Program-made: the position numbers and the translations under genes
Source: an uncultured Clostridia bacterium
Lineage (GTDB): Bacteria > Bacillota > Clostridia > Oscillospirales > Ruminococcaceae
Direction of reading: 5' to 3'
Assembly (NCBI GenBank): GCA_947631995.1
Contig: CANRNT010000022.1
Span: 1-36,430, forward strand
Length of the DNA: 36,430 nt
The notes under the pieces: model-generated
Told to the model about the DNA's origin: nothing
Databases searched by the model: none
Seen by the model: the letters and a program-made list of their open reading frames with translations, nothing else
Shown: one piece after another, positions 25,866 through 34,821 of the stretch
Position numbering within the stretch: the first letter of the stretch is position 1
Layout of the letters: every line of letters begins with the position of its first letter

Positions 25866-26510
25866 TCACGCGCGATCCTCAAATCCTGCCAGTATACGCA
25901 GAACGGTTTGTGCCTGATGAGCGGCGCACAGCGCTACCCGAGCCGAAACCAGAGTTTTTTCGCTCTCAACGTCGCTTACGCCGTCGCCGCAAAGATAGAA
26001 CCTTTCCGTGACCCTGCGCGTTTTTATATCGTCAGGCTTTCCGAAGCCTGCCATTCCCGAAGCGGATACTATATACTTCCCCGGCATTTTTTCAGACACG
26101 GTGTTTATAAGCATAGCCTTGCACTCCGCGCTGTCAAACGCTTCGCACACGACGTCGGCTTCATTTATATAGCCGCATATATTCTCCTGCGTAAGCCTTA
26201 CGTTATGGGTGACGATATCTGTATACGGCATTATTTCCCTGAGGTTCTCCGAGAGCGCTTCGGTCTTCAGCATACCTATCTGGCACACCTTGTACTGCTG
26301 TCGGTGAAGATTTGATATATCCACCCTGTCGCAGTCGATAAGTATAAGCCTGCCTACTCCGCCCCTTGCCAGACTGACGGCGATGTTTGAACCCAGTCCG
26401 CCCAGTCCGCACACAGCGACCGTTGACCGCTCCAGCCTGTCTGTTATATCTTCTCCGTAACGCTGAACCAGCGCTTGACGCAGGGCGTTTTTATCAACCT
26501 CCGCCGACAA
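25866..26510 (-). CDS. thiF: ThiS adenylyltransferase
   Basis: Adenylates the C-terminus of ThiS so that sulfur can be loaded for thiazole formation. The 214-aa E1-like protein has the nucleotide loop [12 protein letters not shown] (about 33-44), the [13 protein letters not shown] acidic/Arg segment and a CEAFDSAE stretch. It lacks the Cx2C zinc pairs of longer MoeB/ThiF proteins and belongs to the short clostridial type. The start is TTG 26510, with GGAGG 9 nt upstream inside thiS; the two genes overlap by 17 bases, which fits tight coupling. Confidence 0.92.
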   Translation of the reverse strand: MSAEVDKNALRQALVQRYGEDITDRLERSTVAVCGLGGLGSNIAVSLARGGVGRLILIDCDRVDISNLHRQQYKVCQIGMLKTEALSENLREIMPYTDIVTHNVRLTQENICGYINEADVVCEAFDSAECKAMLINTVSEKMPGKYIVSASGMAGFGKPDDIKTRRVTERFYLCGDGVSDVESEKTLVSARVALCAAHQAQTVLRILAGFEDRA

Positions 26511-26688
26511 AGCTTACCACCTCCGCGCTGTCGCCGTCCTTCAGAACGGTATCTGCATATGCGCACTTAGGCAGGATATCTCCGTTCAGCTCAACTGCCA
26601 CACGCTTTTTGTCATAGCCTGCTTCGGACAGATATTCTTCGACGGTCCTGCCGTCGGCGTTTATCTGCTCGCCGTTTATTTTCACCAT
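26494..26688 (-). CDS. thiS: Thiamin sulfur-carrier protein
   Basis: A 64-aa ubiquitin-like carrier ending in Gly-Gly-Gly (SFVGGG); the terminal glycine is converted to a thiocarboxylate that donates sulfur to the thiazole. MVKINGEQI begins the beta-grasp fold. ATG 26688 is chosen because GGAGG lies 9 nt ahead; a GTG three codons earlier has no spacing. It overlaps thiF by 17 bases. Confidence 0.95.
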   Translation of the reverse strand: MVKINGEQINADGRTVEEYLSEAGYDKKRVAVELNGDILPKCAYADTVLKDGDSAEVVSFVGGG

Positions 26689-26717
26689 ATAACTCACCCT
26701 CCCGACACTATTTTACA

Positions 26718-27509
26718 CTATCTTGATCTGTACGCATGGTCGAGCGGCCCGCGCCCGTGTCCCAAGTCAAGACCTGCTCTTATCGCGCCCGTAAGATAAT
26801 CTTTCGCTTTTTTTACGGCTTCTTCAAGGCTTTCTCCCCTCGCCAAGTATGACGCTATCGCGCTTGAAAGCGTGCACCCCGTTCCGTGCGTGTTGGGGTT
26901 GTCTATCCTCTCGCCCGTAAGCCATATCACTTTTTGATGTACCAGAACGTCGTCAGCGCCGCCCTCAAAGTGACCACCTTTCAGCAGAACCGCGCAACCG
27001 TACTTTTGCGAAAGCTCTTCAGCGCAGTTTTGCATATCCTCACGGTTTGAAATATGTTTTCCCCACAGCCTTTCTGCCTCGGGTATGTTGGGGGTCAAAA
27101 GCGTTGCCAACGGGAAAAGCTTTTCTTCCATGAGCTTTACACAGCCATCTTTTGAAAGCGCGCTTCCGCTGGTGGATACCATAACGGGGTCAACGACTAT
27201 ATTTTTCGCGCCGTAGTATCTCAGCCTGTCAGCTATGACCTGTGCCAGCTCTGCCGATGACACCATACCCACTTTCACGGCGTTTGGAAAAATATCCTCA
27301 AAAACCGCGTTTATCTGCGCTTCCAGAAAATCTTGCGGCACATCATTTATACCCATAACGCCCATAGTGTTCTGCGCAGTCAGCGAGGTTATAACGCTCA
27401 TGCCATACACCCCGAGCGCAGTCATTGTTTTTATATCCGCCTGTATGCCTGCGCCGCCGCTCGGGTCAGAGCCTGCTACGGTCAGCGCCGTTTTTATCAT
27501 ATCCGACAT
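26718..27509 (-). CDS. thiD: Hydroxymethylpyrimidine (phosphate) kinase
   Basis: Phosphorylates hydroxymethylpyrimidine and its monophosphate to the diphosphate used by ThiE. The 263-aa ribokinase-fold protein shows TVAGSDPSGGAGIQADIKT at the N-terminus, VVDPVMVSTSGSAL, LTPNIPEAE and the anion-hole/catalytic NTHGTGCTLSSAIAS. Length is typical. It lies 12 bases after thiE and 29 bases before thiS in the operon. Confidence 0.96.
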   Translation of the reverse strand: MSDMIKTALTVAGSDPSGGAGIQADIKTMTALGVYGMSVITSLTAQNTMGVMGINDVPQDFLEAQINAVFEDIFPNAVKVGMVSSAELAQVIADRLRYYGAKNIVVDPVMVSTSGSALSKDGCVKLMEEKLFPLATLLTPNIPEAERLWGKHISNREDMQNCAEELSQKYGCAVLLKGGHFEGGADDVLVHQKVIWLTGERIDNPNTHGTGCTLSSAIASYLARGESLEEAVKKAKDYLTGAIRAGLDLGHGRGPLDHAYRSR

Positions 27510-27521
27510 AATTTACCCCAA

Positions 27522-28142
27522 CTACTCCAGCCACATTTTCTTTATATCAGCGGCGGCCTGCGCAATATCTTTCTTTGCAATAACCGCCGATATCACCGCT
27601 ATACCGTCAATGCCGAGCCCTTTGAAGCGGCTGAGCGTGTTTTCGTTAACGCCGCCTATTATCACCATGGGTATGCGCACCGCCGCCCTGATTTCTTTCA
27701 GCGTTTCAATGCTCACCGCTCGCGTGTCAGTCTTCGTGCCGGTCTGGCAAACAGCCCCCACGCCTATGTAGTCCGCGCCGTCAGCCTGCGCTTTTACGGC
27801 TTCTTCAACCGTTGCGGCAGAAACGCCGATGAGCTTATCACCCATTATTTTTCTAAGAGCAGCGCACGGCATATCCTTTTGCCCGACATGCACGCCCGAG
27901 CAGTCAGCCGCAAGTGCAATGTCAGCTCTGTCGTTAATAATAAGCGGCACGCCATAGCTATCGGTTATTTTCTTTACGCTTTTTGCAAGCTCGAAAAACT
28001 GCCTGCCCGTCGCGTTTTTTTCGCGCAGCTGAATAACAGTCGCGCCGCCTTTTATGCTCTCCTCCACCGACTGCTCAACCGTCTCGCATGACATCAGTCC
28101 GCTGTCGGTGCACACATACAAAGTAACGTCCATGCCGCTCAA
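27522..28142 (-). CDS. thiE: Thiamin phosphate synthase
   Basis: Joins hydroxymethylpyrimidine diphosphate and thiazole phosphate to make thiamin phosphate. A 206-aa TIM barrel with VIQLREKNATGRQF, LIINDRADIALA, GVHVGQKDMP, IGVGAV, TDTRAVS and IGGVNENT. These match catalytically competent ThiE, in contrast to the TenI-like paralogue encoded two genes upstream. The start is probably TTG 28142 (GGAGG 7 nt upstream, overlapping the GNAT stop by 3 bases), with ATG 28133 as the alternative. Confidence 0.95.
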   Translation of the reverse strand: MSGMDVTLYVCTDSGLMSCETVEQSVEESIKGGATVIQLREKNATGRQFFELAKSVKKITDSYGVPLIINDRADIALAADCSGVHVGQKDMPCAALRKIMGDKLIGVSAATVEEAVKAQADGADYIGVGAVCQTGTKTDTRAVSIETLKEIRAAVRIPMVIIGGVNENTLSRFKGLGIDGIAVISAVIAKKDIAQAAADIKKMWLE

Positions 28143-28612
28143 AGTACTACCTCCATGCCCGTTTTATAAGGCTTCATGCCCAGCGACTTATAAAACGCCA
28201 TAGCCGTCGGGTTGCACTCCCACACGTTCAGCGTAACGTTGTGGCAACCCTGTTCTTTTGCGTACTCTAACGCGGCTTCGTAAACTTTCGTGCCTATGTG
28301 CTTGCCCCTCTGCGCCTCGTCAACGCAAATGTCGTCAATGTACAGCGTTTTTATATCCGTCAGCACACCGCCGCCGCTTTTTTGCATAACGCAAAACGCA
28401 TACCCCTGCATAACGTCGTTTTCGTCGACCGCCGCGAATATGGGTCTGTCCTCATCGTGCAGTATCTCAATAAGCTGCTCGTCGGTGTACTTCTTTTCGC
28501 CTGCCTTGAAAAGGTCGGGTCTGCCTATGTGGTGTACCATTGCCACCTGATACAAAAGCGCGTTTATTCGCTCCAGATCGCGCTCTGTCGCACGCCTTGT
28601 TTTTATCTCCAT
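28139..28612 (-). CDS. GNAT-family N-acetyltransferase inside the thiamin operon
   Basis: A 157-aa GNAT protein with the acetyl-CoA-binding segment DEAQRGKHIGTKVYEAALEYA and the following strand NVTLNVWECNPTAMAFYKSLGMKP. No partner or substrate is evident. It lies between tenI and thiE: its start (ATG 28612) is reached as tenI ends, and its stop overlaps the start of thiE. It is therefore part of the TPP-controlled transcript. I know of no GNAT step in thiamin synthesis; it may act on a salvage or damage product, or be a passenger. A TTG seven codons earlier has no Shine-Dalgarno. Confidence 0.88.
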   Translation of the reverse strand: MEIKTRRATERDLERINALLYQVAMVHHIGRPDLFKAGEKKYTDEQLIEILHDEDRPIFAAVDENDVMQGYAFCVMQKSGGGVLTDIKTLYIDDICVDEAQRGKHIGTKVYEAALEYAKEQGCHNVTLNVWECNPTAMAFYKSLGMKPYKTGMEVVL

Positions 28613-28613
28613 A

Positions 28614-29195
28614 CTATCGCCCCAAGTCTTCAAAATACTTCAATATGTTTTCGCAAACCATGCCGCCGCTCATAACGCACGCGCCCACCGCGCCTGCCTC
28701 TTTTACAAGCTGTATATTCTCTTTATCTATGCCGCCTATCGCGTAAACGGGAATGTGAACCGCCCCGCACACTTCTTTCAGAAAGCCTGTTCCCCTCGGC
28801 GGCAGACCTTTTTTGCAGTCGGTAGCAAAAATATGCCCTGCCGTTATGTATGTACAGCCAAGCTCCTGCGCCTTTAAAGCTTCTTTTACGCTGTGGCACG
28901 AAGCCCCTATCTCGTCAAAATACGCCCTGTCAATACGCATATTTTCAAGCGCCGCCATAGGCATATGTATCTTTTTTATACCCAGCAGTTTTGCGACATT
29001 TTCGTGCGTGTGAATTATCAGCTTTTCGCCGCACGCCTTTTGTACCTCTTTCGCGAGGGCTGTATACTCTTCTTCCGTCAGGTCTTTTTCACGAAGAATA
29101 ACGCCTTTAACGCGGCTTTTCGCTATCTCTTCCAGACGGCTCAAAAAGTCGTCTCTGCACAGTTTTCTGTCAGTTACGCAAATTATCTCAGACAT
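28614..29195 (-). CDS. tenI: Thiazole tautomerase TenI-like protein
   Basis: A 193-aa ThiE paralogue. The segment ITAGHIFATDCKKGLPPRG matches TenI, which aromatises the thiazole carboxylate made by ThiG, rather than the coupling enzyme ThiE. Other family parts are KGVILREKDLTEEEY, LIIHTHENVA, ASCHSVKEA and YAIGGIDKEN. It follows thiH with a small overlap, in keeping with the thiazole branch. Start uncertain: ATG 29195 or 29207, both with weak Shine-Dalgarno sites. Some genomes annotate such proteins as thiamin phosphate synthase. Confidence 0.88.
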   Translation of the reverse strand: MSEIICVTDRKLCRDDFLSRLEEIAKSRVKGVILREKDLTEEEYTALAKEVQKACGEKLIIHTHENVAKLLGIKKIHMPMAALENMRIDRAYFDEIGASCHSVKEALKAQELGCTYITAGHIFATDCKKGLPPRGTGFLKEVCGAVHIPVYAIGGIDKENIQLVKEAGAVGACVMSGGMVCENILKYFEDLGR

Positions 29196-30441
29196 ACAAA
29201 TAATCATTCAGCACAGGCTGAAGCCCCTCGCCCTCTATATCCTTGTACATAGTACCGAGGCTCCTGCCGTCGTCTATCTCAAACTGTTCGTCGCCCTCAG
29301 GCGCGTCAGCCTCTTTGCCTGTATACTTGCTCTCGTGGTCGCCAATGCCCGTCGATACCCCTGCGGATATCTTCGTTGCGGCTATCTTCACAATGCCGTT
29401 TCTGAACCTCGCGCTCTCACGCGATGAAACGGTTATCCCTACATATGGCAGGAATATCCTGTAAGCGCAGATTATCTGGCATAGCTGCTTTTCATGCACT
29501 TCAAGAGGGTTTATGGTGTCGTTGTTTTTTATAGGTCTCAGCCGCGGACATGAAAGCGACATCTCAACGTGAGGATATTTTCTTTGCAGGTAGTATACGT
29601 GCATAGCGGTTGCAAGCGCGTCCTTGCGAAAGTCCGCAAGACCGAGCAGAGCCGAGAACGCTACCCCTCTCATGCCGCCGAGTATCGCCCTTTCCTGCGC
29701 GTCAAAGCGGTACGGCCACACCCTCTTGTGTCCGAAAAGATGAAGCTGCTCGTACCTGTCGCTGTCGTAGGTTTCCTGAAAGACTGTAACATAGTCCGCG
29801 CCGCACTCGTGCAGATACTTGTATTCATCGGTGTTCACGGGGTAAATTTCCAGCCCCACCATTCTGAAATACTTGCGCGCCAGCTTGCACGCCTCGCCAA
29901 TGTACTTGACATCGCTTTTCGTGCGGCTCTCGCCCGTAAGTATCAGAATTTCTTCCATGCCGCTGTCGGCGATGACTTTCATCTCATGCTCTATCTGCTG
30001 TTCATTAAGCTTCATTCTATTGATATCATTATAGCAGTTAAAGCCGCAGTAAACACAGTAATTCTCGCAATAATTGGCTATATACAGCGGCGTGAAGATA
30101 TACACCGTATTGCCGAAATGCTTGCTCGTTTCAAGCCGCGCCCTCTCTGCCATCTGCTCCAAAAAAGGTTCTGCCGCAGGAGAGAGCAGCGCCTTGAAGT
30201 CCTCAATAGAGCAGTTCTCATGCTCTAGAGCCGCCTTGACGTCCTTTGCCGTGTATTTTGCATAGTCGTATGACTTCATCTGCGCCATTACCTTTTCGCA
30301 GATGTCAGACCTGAGCACCTCCATTCCCTCCAGATACTCCATGTGGTTTTTCCTGAAGGACGGGTCGTTTTCAAGCCTGTGCTTTTTCTCCAGCGCCTCT
30401 TTTGAAAGGTGCGCGGAGTCTACAAAAAAACTGTTGTCCAT
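29188..30441 (-). CDS. thiH: 2-iminoacetate synthase
   Basis: A radical-SAM tyrosine lyase that makes dehydroglycine for thiazole assembly; the presence of ThiH rather than the oxygen-dependent ThiO fits an anaerobe. The 417-aa product has the cluster Cys125-x3-Cys129-x2-Cys132 (CENYCVYCGF), MEEILILTGES and SCPRLRPI. The cluster is about 40 residues further from the start than in E. coli ThiH, so the N-terminus is longer, but the start at 30441 sits 12 bases after thiG with GGGGGCGG ahead and internal starts are less well placed. Confidence 0.95.
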   Translation of the reverse strand: MDNSFFVDSAHLSKEALEKKHRLENDPSFRKNHMEYLEGMEVLRSDICEKVMAQMKSYDYAKYTAKDVKAALEHENCSIEDFKALLSPAAEPFLEQMAERARLETSKHFGNTVYIFTPLYIANYCENYCVYCGFNCYNDINRMKLNEQQIEHEMKVIADSGMEEILILTGESRTKSDVKYIGEACKLARKYFRMVGLEIYPVNTDEYKYLHECGADYVTVFQETYDSDRYEQLHLFGHKRVWPYRFDAQERAILGGMRGVAFSALLGLADFRKDALATAMHVYYLQRKYPHVEMSLSCPRLRPIKNNDTINPLEVHEKQLCQIICAYRIFLPYVGITVSSRESARFRNGIVKIAATKISAGVSTGIGDHESKYTGKEADAPEGDEQFEIDDGRSLGTMYKDIEGEGLQPVLNDYLYV

Positions 30442-30453
30442 GTATGCCGCCCC

Positions 30454-31224
30454 CTAATCGCGCAAAAATCCCGTCAGCGGGTCAGACGCGCTCGCGCCGC
30501 GCGTTATAACTCTGCCAAGCCCTGCGAGGTAAGCGCTCCTGCCTGCCTCTATCGCCTGCCTGAAAGCCTTTGCCATAACGGGCAGATCGCCTGCCGTTGC
30601 AAGCGCGGTGTTTGCCATAACTGCCGCCGCGCCCATTTCCATAGCTTCGCACGCCTGCGAGGGTCTGCCTATGCCTGCGTCTACGATTATCGGCAGGTCT
30701 ATCTCATCTATAAGTATCTGTATGAAGTCTTTTGTTGCCAGCCCTTTGTTTGAGCCTATCGGCGAGGCAAGCGGCATTACCGCAGCCGCGCCCGCGTTTA
30801 CAAGGTCTCTCGCTGTGTACAGATCGGGGTACATATACGGCATTACCACAAAGCCTTCTTTTGCCAGAATTTCGGTAGCTTTGACCGTTTCGGCATTATC
30901 GGGCAGGAGATATTTTGAGTCCTTCATTATCTCTATCTTTACAAAATCGCCGCAGCCCAGCTCTCTCGCCAAACGCGCTATGCGCACCGCTTCTTCAGCC
31001 GTCCTCGCACCCGAGGTATTCGGCAAAAGCGTAACCCCCTGCGGTATGTGGTCGAGAATGCTCTCCTGCTCTTTTGTGTTGGCGCGCCTTACCGCGAGGG
31101 TGATTATCTGCGCCCCTGCGTGCTGCACCGCCGCTTCAATGAGCTTCAGAGAATACTTTCCCGAGCCCAAAATGAACCTTGAACTAAATTCGTGACCGCC
31201 TATAATAAGCTTGTCGTCTTTCAT
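30454..31224 (-). CDS. thiG: Thiazole synthase
   Basis: Builds the thiazole phosphate ring from deoxyxylulose phosphate, dehydroglycine and ThiS thiocarboxylate. The 256-aa barrel shows [30 protein letters not shown], the Schiff-base lysine segment [21 protein letters not shown] and [13 protein letters not shown]. Length is typical. It is the first gene after the TPP riboswitch. ATG 31224 follows AAGGACAG. Eight more thi-operon genes follow with short gaps or overlaps. Confidence 0.97.
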   Translation of the reverse strand: MKDDKLIIGGHEFSSRFILGSGKYSLKLIEAAVQHAGAQIITLAVRRANTKEQESILDHIPQGVTLLPNTSGARTAEEAVRIARLARELGCGDFVKIEIMKDSKYLLPDNAETVKATEILAKEGFVVMPYMYPDLYTARDLVNAGAAAVMPLASPIGSNKGLATKDFIQILIDEIDLPIIVDAGIGRPSQACEAMEMGAAAVMANTALATAGDLPVMAKAFRQAIEAGRSAYLAGLGRVITRGASASDPLTGFLRD

Positions 31225-31289
31225 GACTGTCCTTCTTTCTTGTTTTCATTTGCCTTGCGCAAGCAACATAAGTATAGTATTTAAGTACT

Positions 31290-31322
31290 AAAAAGGAGGA
31301 GAACCGAAACAGGCGCTCCTCC
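31290..31322 (-). terminator. TPP-riboswitch terminator
   Basis: On the minus strand GGAGGAG (31316-31322) pairs with CTCCTCC (31295-31301), followed by a run of Ts. It lies between aptamer and thiG, so TPP binding would stop transcription here. Confidence 0.9.
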
Positions 31323-31332
31323 GCATATTGCT

Positions 31333-31426
31333 CACGTTGCTTTCTGCGTTGGCATTACCCAAATCAGATAATAAAGGGTCGAAAGCGAACACTTCCCTCT
31401 CAGCCTGTAAAGCAAGCTCCCCTGCA
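31333..31426 (-). promoter_or_regulatory. TPP riboswitch (THI box)
   Basis: On the minus strand the THI-box blocks occur in order: CAGGGGAGC, CAGGCTGAGAGGGAAG, and CTGATTTGGGTAATGCCAAC followed by GCAGAAAGCAA. It senses thiamin pyrophosphate and controls the operon through the terminator at 31290-31322. The exact ends are approximate. Confidence 0.95.
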
Positions 31427-31445
31427 TTTATTGTATCACAACTAT

Positions 31446-31474
31446 ATTATAACACCTTCCGAACGCTTTGTCAA
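31446..31474 (-). promoter_or_regulatory. Consensus promoter of the thi operon
   Basis: Minus-strand TTGACA (31469-31474), 17-bp spacer, TATAAT (31446-31451), exact sigma-A consensus. It sits 4 bases after the end of the upstream gene. Confidence 0.92.
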
Positions 31475-31477
31475 CAG

Positions 31478-33349
31478 CTATATTTCGGGCGGCGCTACTC
31501 CCTGCGGCATTTGCGGAGGGTCTCTGCGTTCTCCCATTCCGCCGAAGCCGCCGTCGGGTCTTTGTCCGTCATCGGGTCTGCCGCCAAAACCGCCGAAGCC
31601 GCCCTGAACGCTTCCGCCGAACGAGGTATTGACCTGCGATACCTCGCCCGAAGCTATCTCCTCTGCGCCGTCGGTATCTATCCTGAAAGCCTCGCCGTTT
31701 TCGTCAGCCTCCAGCTTGCCGCCCATATAAAGATGATACGTTTCACCGCTCTTTATGTCGGGCGACGATATTGTAACACCCTCAAGCTGTTTGGGAGCGG
31801 TAAATGAAGCTATAACATTTCCGCTGCCGTCGGCAAGAGTAACGGTATCGCCTGCCGAAGCGTTGAGCATGGTGGTATATATGCTGTACTGCGACGCCGC
31901 CTCATCGGGAAGCTGAAGCATAGCAACAGAGCCTGCCGCTATGACTGTACCGCCGTTTACTGCTATACTGCTGCCCATATCGCCGCAGTCAAGAGGGCTG
32001 TCGCCGCTGCTGACAGGTCCGAACACCGTTACCACGCCGCCCGTGACGGATATATTGCCGTATGCGTCTATACCGTCGCCGCCTGAGTCAATACGGATAT
32101 TTCCGCCGCTTATCGACACGTCGTGCGCCGCCTGCGGAGCTGTATCGCTTACGGCGGTATTAAAGCCGTCGTCATTGGCTGTTATATTTATCTCGCCGCC
32201 GCTTATCGAAATATTGGCTTTGCTCTCCATACCCTCGTCGCAGTTTTCAACGGTAATGCTGCCGCCGCTGACTGTCAGCTCGCCGCCTACCGAAATACCG
32301 TCGCCGTCAGAAGAGCTTATATTTATCGCTCCGCCGTCAACGGTCAGCGCGCCGTCGCAATGTATGCCGTGGTCTGCGGACGATATATCTATATCTCCGC
32401 CGCTTATAAGCATTTGCGCGCCTGCTTTAAGACCCTTGCCTGCCTCTTCGCCGTCCTGCGAAAGACTGCTGTCGGTCTTTACCCGTATCGAGCCGCCCGA
32501 AATGTCAAGAGAAGTTTCAGCCTGTATGCCGTCTCTGCCGCCGACAAGCTCCAGCTCGCCGCCGCTGACGACTATCCAGCCTTTTGCGCTGTCGTCGGCT
32601 GTCGTTGACTTAACGCTGTCGCCGCCCGAGGTGACGCTGTATTTTCCGCCGTACATAGTGACGCTGTCCTTGCCCTTTATGCCCGTTGACACGGCGTTTA
32701 CATCAACATCTCCGTTGACGAGGATAATATCGTCCTTAATTACGATACCGTCGTTCACATTACCGTTCACCGAGAGCTTGCCGCTGCCGTTTACTGTCAG
32801 GTCGCACTCGGCATATATACACGCGTCCGCGGTATCGCTGCCGCCGTCAGCAAGGCTGTTTTCGGTATCGGGAGCAAGCGTTATTATGACCTTGTCCGCC
32901 GACTGAGCATATATGGCGGCGCCCTTTGTATTGGTTATATCCGCGCCGCTCAGAACTATCTTTACGTCTGCTTTTTCGTCTGCGGCAACGATTATTTCAC
33001 CGTCATCTACCGCCCCGCTGAAAACATACACGCCCTCCTGCGATATCGTTATAACGCCGCCGCTTTCCGCCGCTCCGCTGCCCAATATCTCAATGCTTTC
33101 GCCGAGAGCTATCTGCGCCGTAGGGTCGTCAAAGCTCTCATCGAGGTCTTTGTCCTTTACCTTATCGGACACCACAGGCTGGACCTCGCCCGTTACCTCG
33201 TTGACATCGCCGTTTTGCGAAGAAGTATTTTCGTTCGGGGAATTTTCGTCTCTCAAAGAACTTCCGTTTTTGCCCGCGCAGCCTGCCGATGTTACAGTCA
33301 TTATCAGGGCGGCTGCCAGCGCGATATGTTTTATTATACTGCGTTTCAT
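31478..33349 (-). CDS. Carbohydrate-binding-domain lipoprotein with parallel beta-helix
   Basis: A 623-aa secreted lipoprotein. The signal MKRSIIKHIALAAALIM ends in TSAGC, the lipid-anchor Cys at about residue 24. A low-complexity Asn/Ser/Glu linker precedes a long series of Asx/Ser/Gly-rich beta-helix turns (repeated ISGG.I.I, DGI and VSGG units, about 90-500). The C-terminus is Gly/Pro/Arg-rich (GGFGGFGGRPDDG). This matches the carbohydrate-binding DUF4353/Cthe_2159-like group, whose studied member binds plant polysaccharides. It lies downstream of DUF4956 and VTC genes, a grouping I have seen in ruminococci. Shine-Dalgarno is weak. Ligand is not visible. Confidence 0.85.
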   Translation of the reverse strand: MKRSIIKHIALAAALIMTVTSAGCAGKNGSSLRDENSPNENTSSQNGDVNEVTGEVQPVVSDKVKDKDLDESFDDPTAQIALGESIEILGSGAAESGGVITISQEGVYVFSGAVDDGEIIVAADEKADVKIVLSGADITNTKGAAIYAQSADKVIITLAPDTENSLADGGSDTADACIYAECDLTVNGSGKLSVNGNVNDGIVIKDDIILVNGDVDVNAVSTGIKGKDSVTMYGGKYSVTSGGDSVKSTTADDSAKGWIVVSGGELELVGGRDGIQAETSLDISGGSIRVKTDSSLSQDGEEAGKGLKAGAQMLISGGDIDISSADHGIHCDGALTVDGGAINISSSDGDGISVGGELTVSGGSITVENCDEGMESKANISISGGEINITANDDGFNTAVSDTAPQAAHDVSISGGNIRIDSGGDGIDAYGNISVTGGVVTVFGPVSSGDSPLDCGDMGSSIAVNGGTVIAAGSVAMLQLPDEAASQYSIYTTMLNASAGDTVTLADGSGNVIASFTAPKQLEGVTISSPDIKSGETYHLYMGGKLEADENGEAFRIDTDGAEEIASGEVSQVNTSFGGSVQGGFGGFGGRPDDGQRPDGGFGGMGERRDPPQMPQGVAPPEI

Positions 33350-33383
33350 TGTGCTTTACCTGCCTTTCGGGTATACTTGTCCG

Positions 33384-34070
33384 TCAAAGCTCCATTCCCG
33401 TATGCTCTCTGTGGCTCAAAGTGACCGTCAGATTGCCGTTGCGGCAGCGTATCTCGTCTATGAGCTTCTTTTCGTTTTTTACGTCCTTTAGTATTATGTT
33501 ATATGTAAGCTCAAACATACTTCCCATATTCGTGGTCTTTACCTTTTCGAGCTCGGGCTGTTTTACATACTTATCGAAAATATCGTCGAAAATCTCGGTA
33601 AAATCGATATCCTCGGCGATGATTATTTTGAGCTGTCTTGCGGCCTTGTCGTCCTCGCCAAAGCGTATAAAGCTGAGTATCAGCAGGACTATGCTTATCA
33701 CCGCCGTCGCTGCGACTGCTATGCCTATATAGCCCGTACCCGTTGCAAGACCTACCGCCATTGCGCTGAATATGGACACTATCTCCTTGCCGCTGCCCGG
33801 CACGGAACGAAATCTCACAAGGCTGAACGCGCCCATTACCGATACTCCGACGCCGAGATTGCCGTTCACCATCATAATTATGAGCTGTACTATTACGGGT
33901 ATGAGGATAAGCGTTGTAAGTATGCTCTTTGATGAGTGGCCGTTCGTCGCCTTGGTCACCAATGCTATTACCGCTCCCAAAACGAGCGATACAGCCGTGC
34001 ATATGAGCATTTGTTTGTCGCTGATAGAAGTCAGCACAGTTGTTGTATCGTTGAAAATACTCTGAAACAT
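33384..34070 (-). CDS. DUF4956 membrane protein
   Basis: A 228-aa protein with three to four hydrophobic segments in the first 140 residues, the conserved VMGAFSLVRFRSVPGSGKEI stretch typical of DUF4956, and a soluble acidic C-terminal domain (about 145-228). Function is not established. It is placed between the VTC polyphosphate polymerase-like gene (18-base gap) and the beta-helix lipoprotein gene, and likely works with the VTC protein at the membrane. Confidence 0.9.
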   Translation of the reverse strand: MFQSIFNDTTTVLTSISDKQMLICTAVSLVLGAVIALVTKATNGHSSKSILTTLILIPVIVQLIIMMVNGNLGVGVSVMGAFSLVRFRSVPGSGKEIVSIFSAMAVGLATGTGYIGIAVAATAVISIVLLILSFIRFGEDDKAARQLKIIIAEDIDFTEIFDDIFDKYVKQPELEKVKTTNMGSMFELTYNIILKDVKNEKKLIDEIRCRNGNLTVTLSHREHTGMEL

Positions 34071-34088
34071 ATTATTGCCCCCTATGGT

Positions 34089-34802
34089 TTACTTTATGTC
34101 AGCGGTCTGTTTTTCCGCCTGCATTTTATAAAACGTTCCGTACTTTGAGAACGACGTAGGATATATCCTGTTTTCGCTGAGAAAGCCGCACAGCCACATC
34201 GGCATGGCAAAAGCGGTCTTTATCTCCATTATGACGCTGCCCTGAGGCGTTATACATATGCCGTCGTCACCGTCCTGAAGCGTTAGCCTGTCGCTTCGGC
34301 AGCGGACGTTCATATCAAAGGTCACGCGCAGCTCGCTGTCCTCTATGCCGTAATATGCCAGTCTGTCGTAGCACACCAGCGCGGCAGGCTCGGGCTTATA
34401 CATATTGACGAACCACTTTATCTCATCGCCTATCTGGCTGTCGGAGGGACACTCGCCGCCCTCCAGAAGATATTCTCTTGCCATACGGTACGGCACCGAG
34501 ATACGTCTCTTATATACCACTCCGTCATACTTTCGCTTCATCTCTATAAAAACATCGTCCTCGTCGCTCACGCTTTTTCCGTAGCACCTCAGACGCAGCT
34601 TTTCCTTATACACAGGCTTATCTGCCGAACGCCTTGCAAGGTCGTTGTTTTCGGTATCGAAGTAAATACTGCATATCGTACTGAGACCGTAGCTGTCAAG
34701 GAGCATATGACCCTCCAGAGCCTTCTTCACCGTGTCAAACTGCTCTTTTGTAAGCATATATTTTTTCTCACAGCGTTTGAAAACGCCCTGTGTCTTTGTC
34801 AT
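34089..34802 (-). CDS. VTC-domain polyphosphate polymerase-like protein
   Basis: A 237-aa protein with the VTC tunnel-fold motifs: FKRCEKKYMLTKEQF, ICSIYFDTEN, KEKLRLRCYG, DVFIEMKRKYDGVVYKRR, VMEIKTAF and SFSKYG. In yeast Vtc4 the corresponding basic and acidic residues bind ATP, polyphosphate and metal. Bacterial relatives are annotated polyphosphate polymerase domain proteins. ATG 34802 is chosen because AGAGGTG precedes it; a longer frame runs into the TatD promoter region. It heads the three-gene unit with DUF4956 and the beta-helix lipoprotein. Whether it makes polyphosphate in this organism is inferred only from the family. Confidence 0.9.
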   Translation of the reverse strand: MTKTQGVFKRCEKKYMLTKEQFDTVKKALEGHMLLDSYGLSTICSIYFDTENNDLARRSADKPVYKEKLRLRCYGKSVSDEDDVFIEMKRKYDGVVYKRRISVPYRMAREYLLEGGECPSDSQIGDEIKWFVNMYKPEPAALVCYDRLAYYGIEDSELRVTFDMNVRCRSDRLTLQDGDDGICITPQGSVIMEIKTAFAMPMWLCGFLSENRIYPTSFSKYGTFYKMQAEKQTADIK

Positions 34803-34821
34803 CGGCTCACCTCTTTTTTGT

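Noticed and set aside
31941-32906. 321-codon plus-strand ORF opposite the beta-helix lipoprotein
   Set aside because: Pro/Ser-rich antisense reading of a repetitive Gly/Asp/Ser gene; no start signal, and the other strand has a signal peptide and domain structure.
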